Shown piece by piece: positions 25,436-33,995 of a stretch of 64,000 nucleotides of DNA (position 1 is its first letter; every line of letters begins with the position of its first letter). A program made the translations under genes and the position numbers. The DNA comes from Sanguibacter keddieii. GTDB lineage: Bacteria > Actinomycetota > Actinomycetes > Actinomycetales > Actinomycetaceae. The stretch spans positions 33,836 to 97,835 of the forward strand of contig NZ_JVOJ01000050.1 of NCBI RefSeq assembly GCF_001064145.1, in the 5' to 3' direction. The notes under the pieces were generated by a model. It did no database searches. It saw nothing but the letters and a program-made list of their open reading frames with translations, and had not been told where the DNA came from.

Positions 25436-25479
25436 CGGTGACGCGTGGGACTCCTGTGACAGACGTGGGTCTGAGCGTG

Positions 25480-25485
25480 TACCGT
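25480..25485 (+). promoter_or_regulatory. Leaderless -10 element of nrdR
   Basis: TACCGT lies 6 nt before the GTG start of nrdR, with no ribosome site between. Confidence 0.6.
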
Positions 25486-25491
25486 TGAGGG

Positions 25492-26091
25492 GTGCACTGC
25501 CCTTTCTGTCATAACCCGGATTCGCGCGTCGTCGATACGCGCATCGCGGACGACGGCGCCTCGATTCGGCGTCGGCGTGAGTGCACGCACTGCAAGAAGC
25601 GTTTCACGACCCTCGAAACGTCCTCGTTCCAGGTCGTCAAGCGCTCCGGCGTCGTTGAGTCTTTCTCCCGTAACAAGGTTGTGTCGGGCGTCAAGAAAGC
25701 CTGTCAGGGACGGCCTGTCTCGGATGATCAGCTGGCGATTCTCGCTCAGCAGGTCGAGGAGCAGCTGCGCTCAACCGGAGTCTCTAACGTGTCGACGAAC
25801 GAAGTCGGCAAAGCCATCCTCCCGTTTCTGCGTGACCTCGACGTGATCGCCTACTTGCGCTTCGCCTCCGTCTATCGTCAGTTCGACACTCTCGATGATT
25901 TCGAACAGGCCATTCAGGTGCTGCGTGAGCGTGCGCAGGGCGGTGACGCGGAGTCTGAGGCCAGCGACCACGCTGCCGTCGAACCCGCTGCGCCCGCGCC
26001 TACGTCCGTGGCTGGGAAGAAGCCTCGCAAGGCGCGTTCTGCGCGCAAACGCCCCGTGTCCAACGCCCCCACGTTGCTGGGAGACGACTAA
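25492..26091 (+). CDS. nrdR: Transcriptional repressor NrdR
   Basis: A 199-residue repressor of ribonucleotide reductase genes. The zinc ribbon uses Cys3, Cys6, Cys31 and Cys34 (MHCPFC...CTHC), followed by the ATP-cone ([30 protein letters not shown]...[15 protein letters not shown]). The GTG start places Cys at residue 3 as in all NrdR proteins. It is longer than the usual 150-160 residues because of a low-complexity tail rich in Ala, Pro, Lys and Arg (about 150-199, ending [20 protein letters not shown]). No nrd genes are nearby. Order lexA-LysM-nrdR matches Rv2720-Rv2718c. Confidence 0.94.
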   Translation: MHCPFCHNPDSRVVDTRIADDGASIRRRRECTHCKKRFTTLETSSFQVVKRSGVVESFSRNKVVSGVKKACQGRPVSDDQLAILAQQVEEQLRSTGVSNVSTNEVGKAILPFLRDLDVIAYLRFASVYRQFDTLDDFEQAIQVLRERAQGGDAESEASDHAAVEPAAPAPTSVAGKKPRKARSARKRPVSNAPTLLGDD

Positions 26092-26106
26092 TCAACGTGC
26101 ATGATT

Positions 26107-26137
26107 GATGCCCGGCCCTTTCGCGGGGCCGGGCATC
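26107..26137. terminator. Hairpin terminator between nrdR and the acyl-CoA ligase gene
   Basis: A perfect 12-bp GC-rich stem (GATGCCCGGCCC at 26107-26118 against 26126-26137) with a 7-nt loop lies between convergent stops. Confidence 0.8.
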
Positions 26138-26161
26138 GTCGCTTCCACGGCGAGGGGATGA

Positions 26162-28156
26162 CTACTCCTCGTTCGTCTCCTTGTAGCGCTGTGCCGGCCC
26201 ATCAGATGCGTCGATGGGCTCGGAAGCCTGTCCGGAGGAGGAACCGCGAACCCCGGCGATGGCCTCGGTGACAGAATCGCGTGCACCGGCCATCGCCTCC
26301 GAAGCGGTTTCTCGGGCACCTGCCACCCTCTCCGACATGGACTCGCGTGCCTCGGCCATGGCCTCGGAGACGGCACCGCGCGCACCCGCGACGGCCTCGC
26401 GTGCTTCGGCGACCTTCTCGGATACTGCCTCACGCGCACCCGCAACGGCCTCGCGCGCACCGGCAACCGCGTCGGTCGCGGCGGCCTGGGCGCCCATGAT
26501 CTGTTCGCGGACCTTCTTGCGCATGACCTTACCCAGCTGAGAGCGAGGCAACTCCGTCATGACAACGATCTGACGGGGGAGCGCGTAGTGGGCGAGGGAC
26601 TTTTCTGCCCACTTGCGCAGGTCTGCGAGCGTGACGGAGGCACCGGCCTCGAGGACGACGGCGGCGACGACGTCCTCGCCTGACTCGCCGGCCGGCACGC
26701 CGACTGCTGCGACGTCGAGAACACCCGGCATCGAACGGACGGCGTCTTCCACCTGCGTAGGGTAGACGTTGAAGCCGGACGAATTGATCATCTCCTTGCG
26801 GCGATCCGCCATGTAGATGAAGCCGTCGCGCACCTGAACGAGGTCGCCCGTGCGCAGCCATCCGTCCTCGGTGAAGACTCCGGCGGTCTCCTCGTCCTGG
26901 TCCCAATAGCCGGAGAACACCTGCGGGCCGCGGGCAATGAGCTCGCCGACCTCGCCATCGGCAACCTCGCGGGAGGGGTTTTCCGGATCGACGATGCGCA
27001 CCTGGGTGGAAGGGAAGGGGATGCCGAGCGCCCCGCGTGCTCGCGAGGAGGCGAGCGGTGATCCCAGGATGATCGGGGAGGCTTCCGTCATGCCGTAGCC
27101 TTCGATCATGAGGCCGCCGGTGGCCTGCTCCCACTGGTCGGCCAGCGGCGCCGAGAGAGGCATCGCGCCCGAGAGCGAGAAGTGAATTGAGGACAGGTCC
27201 ACGTTCGTGCCTTCCGCCGCCGCGAGCAGGCGCTCGTACATGGGCGGAACGCCCAGGAAGAACGTGCACGGCAGGCGGCGCTGAGCGGCCAGTACCAGCG
27301 CGGTGTCGAACTTGGGGAACATGGCGATCGTCGCCCCCATGCGCAGGCCCGCCAGGAAGCCAATCGTGAATCCGAAGGCGTGGAAGAGCGGCAGGATGCA
27401 GTAGAAGACCTCAGCGCCCTCGTGGAGGACGGGGACCCATGCGATCGATTCCTCGACGTTCGCCATGAGATTGGCGTGCGTGAGAGCGGCGGCCTTTGGC
27501 ACGCCGGTCGTGCCGCCTGTGTGAATGAGGAGGGCGACGTCCTCCACGGCTGACGGGCACGCACCGCGCCACGGGGTCGCGGTGCGCATGGCGCGCGTCC
27601 AGGAGCGAGCCCAGCTCGGGCGCGGGCTGGAGAGCTGTTCGCGCTTCTCGCGGGCGGCCTTCACGGGAAGCTTGAGCGCCATGCGAGAGGCGGCGGGAAG
27701 GGCGGTCGTCAGGTCCATGCAGAAGGTGGTGTGGCCGCGCCCGAGGAAGGTGAGTTTGTCCAGGGACTTCGACCATGCGATGGTGACGCGAGCGCCGTGA
27801 CGCTCGTACTCGCCCTCCAGCTCGCCAGCGGGGGCGAGCGGATTGTGTTCGACGACGACGGCGCCGAGGAGCATCGTGCCCAGGACGGCGACGGCGTGCT
27901 GCGGGCAGTTCGGCATGACGAGGGCGACGCGGTCGCCGGGGCGCACGCCCGCCTGATGGAGGGCACCTGCGGCCAGGCGCATCTCCTGAGTGAGCTCCTC
28001 GTACGTGAGCTGGCGTGCGAAAAAGTCGATCGCGGCGCGCCTCGGGTAGCGCGAGGCAACCTCCAGGACCATCTCGGGGATGGGCTGGGCGGGGGCTGCG
28101 ATCTCGTAGGCAACGCCTGGTGCGTACAGCTCGCGCAGCTTCGTCGTGAGATCCAT
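26162..28156 (-). CDS. Long-chain acyl-CoA ligase (AMP-forming) with C-terminal repeat tail
   Basis: A 664-residue adenylate-forming enzyme that would activate fatty acids to acyl-CoA. The ATP motif LIHTGGTTGVPKAA is at residues 210-223, later motifs are YGMTEASPI, GWLRTGDLVQV and the catalytic lysine region RSQLGKVMRKKV near residue 545. The canonical enzyme ends there, about residue 552. The remaining 110 residues are unusual: residues 556-635 are built of 11-residue units such as AREAVSEKVAE mixed with 7-residue AREAVAG units, predicted to be one long amphipathic helix, followed by a polar tail. A strong GAAGGAGG ribosome site precedes ATG 28156. It is monocistronic, between convergent nrdR and the like-oriented serA. 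Confidence 0.85.
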   Translation of the reverse strand: MDLTTKLRELYAPGVAYEIAAPAQPIPEMVLEVASRYPRRAAIDFFARQLTYEELTQEMRLAAGALHQAGVRPGDRVALVMPNCPQHAVAVLGTMLLGAVVVEHNPLAPAGELEGEYERHGARVTIAWSKSLDKLTFLGRGHTTFCMDLTTALPAASRMALKLPVKAAREKREQLSSPRPSWARSWTRAMRTATPWRGACPSAVEDVALLIHTGGTTGVPKAAALTHANLMANVEESIAWVPVLHEGAEVFYCILPLFHAFGFTIGFLAGLRMGATIAMFPKFDTALVLAAQRRLPCTFFLGVPPMYERLLAAAEGTNVDLSSIHFSLSGAMPLSAPLADQWEQATGGLMIEGYGMTEASPIILGSPLASSRARGALGIPFPSTQVRIVDPENPSREVADGEVGELIARGPQVFSGYWDQDEETAGVFTEDGWLRTGDLVQVRDGFIYMADRRKEMINSSGFNVYPTQVEDAVRSMPGVLDVAAVGVPAGESGEDVVAAVVLEAGASVTLADLRKWAEKSLAHYALPRQIVVMTELPRSQLGKVMRKKVREQIMGAQAAATDAVAGAREAVAGAREAVSEKVAEAREAVAGARGAVSEAMAEARESMSERVAGARETASEAMAGARDSVTEAIAGVRGSSSGQASEPIDASDGPAQRYKETNEE
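26252..26491 (-). repeat. In-frame 11/7-residue repeat region of the acyl-CoA ligase
   Basis: Eight degenerate repeats of 33 or 21 bp encode AR-x-(A/S)V-type units: five 11-mers beginning AR (AREAVSEKVAE, ARGAVSEAMAE, ARESMSERVAG, ARETASEAMAG, ARDSVTEAIAG), a leading AQAAATDAVAG and two AREAVAG 7-mers. The DNA shows the same periodic GCCTCGG/GGCACC pattern on the plus strand. Confidence 0.85.
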
Positions 28157-28243
28157 CTGTCCTCCTTCGGGAACGATGCCCCTACGATACCGTAAGTTAT
28201 GCCTCGTTTGACCAGCTGGGAACGCGCGATGAATACGACAGTT

Positions 28244-29449
28244 TTACAGCGGCGTGGCGATCAGACGGACAGTTTCGGGCAGGTGGCTCAGTTCCTCGAG
28301 TGCCTCGCGCCCCAGGCCCGCAGAAATGTCGGTAAGCACGTAGCCGACCTCGTCGACGGTGGCCAGGATCTGGGCGTCGACGTTTGCTTCGGAGGAGGCA
28401 AAGATCTGGTTGACGCGCGCCATGACGCCGGGCACGTTGCGGTGGATGAGGCGTACGCGGTAGCGCGAGCGCTTGCCGATGTTCATCGTCAGGTTCGGCA
28501 GGTTCACGCTCATGTCGGTTGAACCGCTGGCCTGGTATTCACCGATCTTGGCCGCCACGAAGCGACCGATGTCGTACTGCGCCTCCTCCGTCGAACCCCC
28601 GATGTGGGGCGTGAGGATGACGTTGTCGAGGGTTGCCAGGGGCGAGTCGAACGGATCGCCGTTGGCGCGCGGCTCCTCCGGGAACACGTCGATGGCCGCG
28701 CCACCCAGGTGGCCCGAGACGAGCGCCGCGTGCAGCGCATCGACGTCGACGACGTGACCGCGCGACAGGTTGATGAACAGGGCACCGGGCTTCATCAGCT
28801 CGAACTCGACGCGCCCAATGAGGTTCGTGTTGGACTCCTGGCCGTCCACGTGCACGGAGATGATGTCGGCCTCACGCAGGACGGCCTCCATGGTCGGCAT
28901 CTGCGTCGCGTTACCCAGGGCAAGGCGCTCGGCTGCGTCATAGAAGATGACGTTGAGACCCATGGCCTCGGCGAGGACCGACAGCTGAGTACCGATGTTT
29001 CCGTAGCCGATGATGCCCAGGGTGTGCCCGCGCACCTCGTGGGCACCGTCCGAGCTCTTATCCCACACGCCGCGGTGCAGACGCGAGTTCTTGACGGTGA
29101 CGCGGCGCGAGAGATCGATGATTTCGCCGATCGCGAGCTCGACGACGGAGCGCGTGTTGGAGTACGGAGCGTTGAACACGGCGACGCCCAACTTGGTGGC
29201 GGTGGCCAGGTCAATCTGGTTCGTGCCGATGCAGAAGGCTCCGATGGCCTTGAGCTCAGGGCGCGCACGCAGCACCCGTTCGGTGACCTCGGTCTTGGAA
29301 CGCAAGCCCAGGTAGTCCACGCCCTCGAGCGCGTCGATCAGGTCGTCCTCGGACAGGGCACCCGTCACGCGGGTCACCTCGATGCCGAACTTCGCGAAAA
29401 TATCGTCGGCGACGTCGTGCGGATTTTCCAGGAGCAGTGCGCGTGTCAT
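28244..29449 (-). CDS. serA: D-3-phosphoglycerate dehydrogenase with ACT domain
   Basis: A 401-residue NAD-dependent dehydrogenase catalysing the first step of serine synthesis. It has the catalytic-domain start (DYLGLRSKTEVTERVL), the nucleotide loop GIIGYGNIGTQLSVLAEAMG, the Arg, Glu and His catalytic set (NLSRGHVVD, DVFPEEP, LTPHIGGSTEEAQ) and a C-terminal ACT domain (RYRVRLIHRNVPGVMARVNQIFASSEANVDAQ) that usually senses serine. It is the short E. coli-like form, not the 530-residue mycobacterial form. The start is ATG 29449 (MTRALLLENPHD); the frame opens 12 codons earlier without support. Could also be a related hydroxyacid dehydrogenase, but the ACT domain favours SerA. Confidence 0.88.
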   Translation of the reverse strand: MTRALLLENPHDVADDIFAKFGIEVTRVTGALSEDDLIDALEGVDYLGLRSKTEVTERVLRARPELKAIGAFCIGTNQIDLATATKLGVAVFNAPYSNTRSVVELAIGEIIDLSRRVTVKNSRLHRGVWDKSSDGAHEVRGHTLGIIGYGNIGTQLSVLAEAMGLNVIFYDAAERLALGNATQMPTMEAVLREADIISVHVDGQESNTNLIGRVEFELMKPGALFINLSRGHVVDVDALHAALVSGHLGGAAIDVFPEEPRANGDPFDSPLATLDNVILTPHIGGSTEEAQYDIGRFVAAKIGEYQASGSTDMSVNLPNLTMNIGKRSRYRVRLIHRNVPGVMARVNQIFASSEANVDAQILATVDEVGYVLTDISAGLGREALEELSHLPETVRLIATPL

Positions 29450-29508
29450 ACCCCCATCATGGCAGACGGGAGCCGAAAGGGACACGCGGTGTCAGCGTGT
29501 GGTCGCTC

Positions 29509-31782
29509 CTACCACTCTTCCATGCCGGCGGGCAGGGGAGCACAGTGGACGACGTGCACGTCGTGGGTGGCGCGGGTGAGGGCGACGAAAAGGTCGCCGA
29601 CGCCGTCGCTGAGGACCTCTGCGGGCTCGACGAGGATGACGGAGTCAAACTCGAGACCCTTGGAGGCAACGGCCGACAGGAGGCTGACGCGCTCGGAGAG
29701 GGCCGTCTCGCCGTCCACGTCGGCTCCCCACGCGCGGGCGCGCTGCGCCCCGACAATGATGGCGATGCGGCCACGGGAGGTCCCCGCCTCGCGATCGAGG
29801 CGCTCCTCGGCCTCACGCTGGGCCTGGGCGACGGCGCGCCACAGGGGGTTGTTGTCCTTCGACGAGGCCGGGGCGTCCTCGGGCGCGTCCACGTGGGTGA
29901 CGCGGTAGCAATCGTCGACGTCGCGCACGGCCGTCATCGGGTAGAGGACGGGGACACCGGCGCGCGCGACGACGCCTTCGGCGAGGGTCGTGAGGGTGGC
30001 GGGCGTGCGGTAGGAGACCGTCAGCGCGTACTCGGCCGCCAGGGCGCGAGCCGCAGGGCCGAGGGCCTTTTCCCACGTGGGCGGGCGCTTGGAGCCGCGA
30101 CGCTGGTCGAGGTCGCCCACGACCGTGAATGAACGGGAGGGGCAGCGACGCAGCAGGGCGCGCCAGGCCATGGGGGAGAGCTCTTGGGCCTCGTCGACGA
30201 CGATGTGGCCGTACGCCCACGTGCGGTCCTTGGCGGCGCGCTCGGACAGCGGCGTCCAGGTGTCCTGTCCGGCCACCTGCTCGGCGAGCATCTGGGCGGT
30301 CACGATGCCACCCCCCAGGTTCTGGGCCTCGATCGCCTCGCGGGCGCGCTCGATCGCGCCCTCGTCGGCTTCGCGCGACGAGGAGGAAGACGACGGCATA
30401 GGGCCGAGCAGCTCCTCGCACTCGTCCAGGATCGGCACGTCAGACACCGTCCACGGCGCCGAGCGGGGGCGCACGAGGGCAGCGAGTTCGTCGGGACGCA
30501 GCGGGGAGCCGGCCTTGCGGTTTGCCGCCGCCAGCACCTCGGGACGAGCGTAGAGGCGGCGCAGCAGCGTCTGTGCGCTCGTCGGCATCCACGCCGTGTT
30601 GATCGCGCGTCGACAGTCCACCGAGTCGCGGATTTCGACGAGCCAGGAGCGCTTGACCTCAGGATCGACGCCGCCCTCGGAGTCCGCGTCCCCGGCCTCG
30701 CGCGCCAGGCGCAGGGCCAACACATCCATGAGTTCGCGCGCGAAGGACTCTCGCGCCACGTTATGCGCGCGGCCCGAGCGCTTCGCCCGGCGCCTCGCGC
30801 TCTCCACGTCGGCGCGCGTGAGCGTCACCTCGCGGTTCCACACGCGCAGCACCTGGTCGCCCTCGGGGAGCTTGGCCAGCGCGCGCACGGCTTCCTTGAT
30901 GATCTTCGCCCACGCGGGCAGCCCCTTGATCCGCGCCACGGCCTCGTCCTCGCTACCGCGAGCGTTCACGCCGGGCACCAGGTCACCCAGCGTCACCGAG
31001 ACGACGCCCGTTTCGCCGAGCGACGGCAGGACCTGCTCGATGTAGCGCAGGAACAGTCGCGAGGGGCCGACGAGGAGGACACCCGAGCGTTCGAGGCGCT
31101 CGCGGTGGGCGTAGAGCAGGTACGCGATGCGGTGGAGGGCGACGGCCGTCTTGCCGGTGCCGGGGCCGCCCTGGACGACCAGAATGCCCTTGTCGGACGC
31201 GCGAATGATGCGGTCCTGCTCAGACTGGATGGTGGCGACGATGTCGCCCATGCGGCCGTCGCGGGCCTCGCTGAGAGCGTGCATGAGGGCACCCTCGCCC
31301 TGGAGTTCGAGTCCGGACGCGCGAGAGGTGTCCAGCAGCTCGTCTTCGAGGCCGGTGACGCGCCGGTCACGGGTGGAAATGTGGCGGCGGCGCACGACGC
31401 CGTCCGGCTCGGCGGAGGTGGCCTGGTAGAAGGGGCGTGCGGCGGGGGCACGCCAGTCAACGAGCAGGGGAGTGCCGTCCTCGTGGGACAGGGAGAGGCG
31501 ACCCACGTGGCGGGTCGAATGGTCGGCCATGTCGAGGCGGCCAAACACCAGACGATCTTCGACGCCTTCGAGGCGCGCAGCCATTTCGCCCAGGTGAGCG
31601 GACAAGGCCTCGCGCTCGGTCCATCCCTGAGCGTTGCCGACGCCGTGGGTCGAGTGGACGCGCCCCTGACGCTGCCGATACGAGGCGCGCAGCGCGTCCA
31701 GTCGCTCGTAGGCGTTGTCCACGAAATCCTGTTCGGGCAACGGAAGGTCGGTCGACGACTCGCGGTGCTCGTTCGTGGCCAT
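29509..31782 (-). CDS. helD: HelD-like RNA polymerase-associated ATPase
   Basis: A 757-residue UvrD/Rep-type superfamily 1 protein of the actinobacterial HelD class. An N-terminal helical region (residues 15-80, FVDNAYERLDALRASYRQRQGRV) would form the antiparallel coiled-coil arm that enters the polymerase channel. Walker A GGPGTGKT is at 205-212; later motifs include VVDEAQELSPMAWRALLRRCPSRSFTVVGDLDQRRG, TVSYRTPATLTTLAEGV and SKGLEFDSVILVEP, ending VALTRATHDVHVV. Known HelD proteins dislodge stalled or drug-bound RNA polymerase from nucleic acid. ATG 31782 follows GAGGAGG; a CATAAT -10 lies just upstream. It is divergent from the PAC2 gene. Confidence 0.9.
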   Translation of the reverse strand: MATNEHRESSTDLPLPEQDFVDNAYERLDALRASYRQRQGRVHSTHGVGNAQGWTEREALSAHLGEMAARLEGVEDRLVFGRLDMADHSTRHVGRLSLSHEDGTPLLVDWRAPAARPFYQATSAEPDGVVRRRHISTRDRRVTGLEDELLDTSRASGLELQGEGALMHALSEARDGRMGDIVATIQSEQDRIIRASDKGILVVQGGPGTGKTAVALHRIAYLLYAHRERLERSGVLLVGPSRLFLRYIEQVLPSLGETGVVSVTLGDLVPGVNARGSEDEAVARIKGLPAWAKIIKEAVRALAKLPEGDQVLRVWNREVTLTRADVESARRRAKRSGRAHNVARESFARELMDVLALRLAREAGDADSEGGVDPEVKRSWLVEIRDSVDCRRAINTAWMPTSAQTLLRRLYARPEVLAAANRKAGSPLRPDELAALVRPRSAPWTVSDVPILDECEELLGPMPSSSSSSREADEGAIERAREAIEAQNLGGGIVTAQMLAEQVAGQDTWTPLSERAAKDRTWAYGHIVVDEAQELSPMAWRALLRRCPSRSFTVVGDLDQRRGSKRPPTWEKALGPAARALAAEYALTVSYRTPATLTTLAEGVVARAGVPVLYPMTAVRDVDDCYRVTHVDAPEDAPASSKDNNPLWRAVAQAQREAEERLDREAGTSRGRIAIIVGAQRARAWGADVDGETALSERVSLLSAVASKGLEFDSVILVEPAEVLSDGVGDLFVALTRATHDVHVVHCAPLPAGMEEW

Positions 31783-31914
31783 GGGTCCTCCTCGATTATG
31801 GGCCTTCCATTGTTCCTTACTTTCGTCTCGCGTGCTCTGCTATGTGCGGTGTGTGCGCGACTTCGCCGCAAGCTCAAAACCGTCTCCCGCGTGACGAGGT
31901 GGGCGTCGCCCGGG

Positions 31915-31920
31915 TACGTT
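31915..31920 (+). promoter_or_regulatory. Candidate -10 box of the PAC2 gene
   Basis: TACGTT lies 18 bp after a GTGACG -35-like hexamer and about 35 bp before the GTG start, which has its own GAGGAGGAG ribosome site. Confidence 0.45.
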
Positions 31921-31956
31921 AGACACGAGGCAGAAGAATCAGCATGAGGAGGAGAC

Positions 31957-33033
31957 GTGAGTATCAACGCCACTGACCTGTATGCCGACGGTCCCGCCGC
32001 CGGCGCGAAGGCGAAGATTCTCCTCATCCACTTCGATGGGGCGATTGACGCCGGCGCGGCGGGGCGCATGGCGATCGGCCAGCTCCTGCGTTCCCTGCAC
32101 AATGAGCGAGTCGCCACCTTCGACGCGGACGTGCTGATGGACTACCGTTCGCACCGTCCGATCGTGACTGTGGACAACTGGGTGTCCTCCCCGGATATGG
32201 TGATGCCGCAGACCGTCCTCGACCTCGTCGAAGATGACATGGGCAACCCGATCCTGGTCCTGCACGGCGCGGAGCCCGACGCTCACTGGGAGTCGTTCAC
32301 GAACGCGATCAATGAGCTGTGCGAGCGCGCCGGCGTCGAGATCACGTTCTCGCTGCACGGGGTGCCCTCGGGTGTGCCGCACACGCGCCCGACGCCCGTG
32401 CACGTGCAGGCCACCGACGCGTCGCTGCTGCCAGCGGGGGCTGGCGCGATCTCAAATCACATGCAGTTCCCCTCGCCGCTGTCCACCTTCATGCAGATCC
32501 GCATGGGGCAACGAGGCATTGGCGGCCTGGCGCTGCTCGGCGCGGTCCCGTACTACATGGCGGACACCGGCTATCCGGCGGCCTCCTCGGCCCTGCTCAC
32601 CTCCTTCGCGAAGTTCGCTGATCTGTCCCTGCCCGTCGGCGACCTCGAACAGGGGGCCGCGCAGGACCAGGAGAACATCGCCAAGCTCGTGGAGGGTAAC
32701 CCCGACATCTCGCACACGGTCTCCAACCTTGAGGAGCACTTCGATGCGTGGACCGGCGGAGAGGGAGCGATCCCGCTGCCCGGACTCGGCCAGCGTCCGT
32801 CGGCGGGAGGCGAGGAGAAGACCCCCAAGGATATCGGCGACGTGATTGAGGCCTACCTGGCGCAGGTCTCGCGCGCCCAGGACGAGGAGATCGAGTCCGT
32901 TCAGCGCGCCCCGCGCACCGAAGAATCCGTGGAGCCCTCCAAGCCAGACACGATCGAGGACGTGCTCGCACGTATCGAGGCGCGTCGCAACGGGCACGGT
33001 CCCGGGCCCTCGACTCCGCGTCACCGCGCCTGA
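31957..33033 (+). CDS. PAC2 family protein
   Basis: A 358-residue cytoplasmic protein with an N-terminal PAC2 domain (about residues 15-250: ILLIHFDGAIDAGAAGRMAIGQLLRSL, DNWVSSPDMVMPQTVLDLVEDDMGNPILVLHGAEPDAHWESFTNAI, GVPSGVPHTRPTPVHVQATD, LLGAVPYYMADTGYPAASSALLTSF). PAC2 folds resemble eukaryotic proteasome-assembly chaperones, but no proteasome genes are in this window and the bacterial role is unknown. A charged, low-complexity C-terminal part (about 275-358) follows. GTG 31957 sits behind a very strong GAGGAGGAG. It is transcribed away from helD. Confidence 0.85.
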   Translation: MSINATDLYADGPAAGAKAKILLIHFDGAIDAGAAGRMAIGQLLRSLHNERVATFDADVLMDYRSHRPIVTVDNWVSSPDMVMPQTVLDLVEDDMGNPILVLHGAEPDAHWESFTNAINELCERAGVEITFSLHGVPSGVPHTRPTPVHVQATDASLLPAGAGAISNHMQFPSPLSTFMQIRMGQRGIGGLALLGAVPYYMADTGYPAASSALLTSFAKFADLSLPVGDLEQGAAQDQENIAKLVEGNPDISHTVSNLEEHFDAWTGGEGAIPLPGLGQRPSAGGEEKTPKDIGDVIEAYLAQVSRAQDEEIESVQRAPRTEESVEPSKPDTIEDVLARIEARRNGHGPGPSTPRHRA

Positions 33034-33039
33034 GCCTGC

Positions 33040-33128
33040 GCCCCACCCGCGCGCGGGTGGGGGAGTCCCGGGATCGCGGGCGCGCCGGGCATCCACTCGG
33101 GCCCCACCCGCGCGCGGGTGGGGGAGTC
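33040..33128. repeat. Two identical 28-bp hairpin repeats, bidirectional terminator
   Basis: The same 28-bp sequence occurs at 33040-33067 and 33101-33128. Its core CCCACCCGCGCGCGGGTGGG is a perfect 20-bp palindrome. The pair fills the gap between the convergent PAC2 and spermidine-synthase-like genes, and the second copy includes the last codon region of the latter, so it probably ends transcription from both sides. Confidence 0.85.
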
Positions 33129-33948
33129 AGTCGGCCTGCGGGTAGCCCACCTGCGAGTCTGTCAGCGCCGCCGTCCCCGCGACCCAGCGCGCCAGGTCGG
33201 CCGGCCTCGTAATGCGGGCCGGGAGAGCGAGCATTCGCAGGGCCCGATCGATCTCATCGACGTTGACGACGTCAGCGGCACTCGCCAGGGCGACCACGTT
33301 GCCGCGCCGTCCCCCTCGCCCCACCTTCGGGTCCTGGATGGATGCCACGAAAGGGAACACCTCCTGCAGGGCGGCCACGTCCTGGCGCGCGTTGGCAGCG
33401 CCTCCGTGCGCGCAATTGACCAGGTACACCCCCGAGGCTGTGAGGGCGCGCCGTGCCCGGTCGGCACACTCCACCGTGCGCAGATGATCGGGAGTCACAC
33501 CCGACGCGAAGGCGTCGCGCACGATGACGTCGAAAGATCCCTCGCGCGCCCCGTCGAGGACCGCTCGTCCATCGCCCACGCGGATCTTGACCAGCGGGGC
33601 CCCCGGAATTGGGAAGTGCTCGCGCACCTGTTCGGCCAATAGACGGTCGACCTCGACGGCGACGTGGCGCGACTGAGGGCGAGACGACGACCAGGCGCAC
33701 GCGAGCGCACAGGCCGCGCCGCCCACGTGGAGCGCGCGGAAACGATCCGGGGGACCCCACAGTGAAGACACGACGGCATCCATGTGCTGCATGTACTCGA
33801 ACTCCAAGTACGTGGGGTCCGACGTGTCGACTGCGGATGATTCGACCTCGCCCAGGAACAGCGTCGCGCGCGGACCGTCCCAGCGGATCCGGGCCGGACC
33901 GAAATCCGTGTCGAAGGAGATGTCGCGTGACGAAGATGAGCGTGCCAT
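33127..33948 (-). CDS. Spermidine-synthase-like (fold) protein
   Basis: A 273-residue class I Rossmann-fold protein of the spermine/spermidine synthase group. After a short beta-rich N-terminus (GPARIRWDGPRATLFLGEVESSAVDTSDPTYLEFEYMQHMDAVVSSL) it has the nucleotide loop ALHVGGAACALACAW, the acidic VAVEVDRLL and VGDGRAVLD motifs and VIVRDAF. The usual GGGDG of true spermidine synthases is replaced by GGAACA and the donor-binding aspartates are not all evident, so polyamine synthesis is doubtful; many actinobacterial members of this fold have no known reaction. ATG 33948 follows TACAGT by 7 nt (leaderless). It is divergent from dinB with 47 bp between starts. Confidence 0.75.
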   Translation of the reverse strand: MARSSSSRDISFDTDFGPARIRWDGPRATLFLGEVESSAVDTSDPTYLEFEYMQHMDAVVSSLWGPPDRFRALHVGGAACALACAWSSSRPQSRHVAVEVDRLLAEQVREHFPIPGAPLVKIRVGDGRAVLDGAREGSFDVIVRDAFASGVTPDHLRTVECADRARRALTASGVYLVNCAHGGAANARQDVAALQEVFPFVASIQDPKVGRGGRRGNVVALASAADVVNVDEIDRALRMLALPARITRPADLARWVAGTAALTDSQVGYPQAD

Positions 33949-33995
33949 GGTGGACACTGTAACCATGGACGACGCCCACGGGCACAGGAGGTGAC

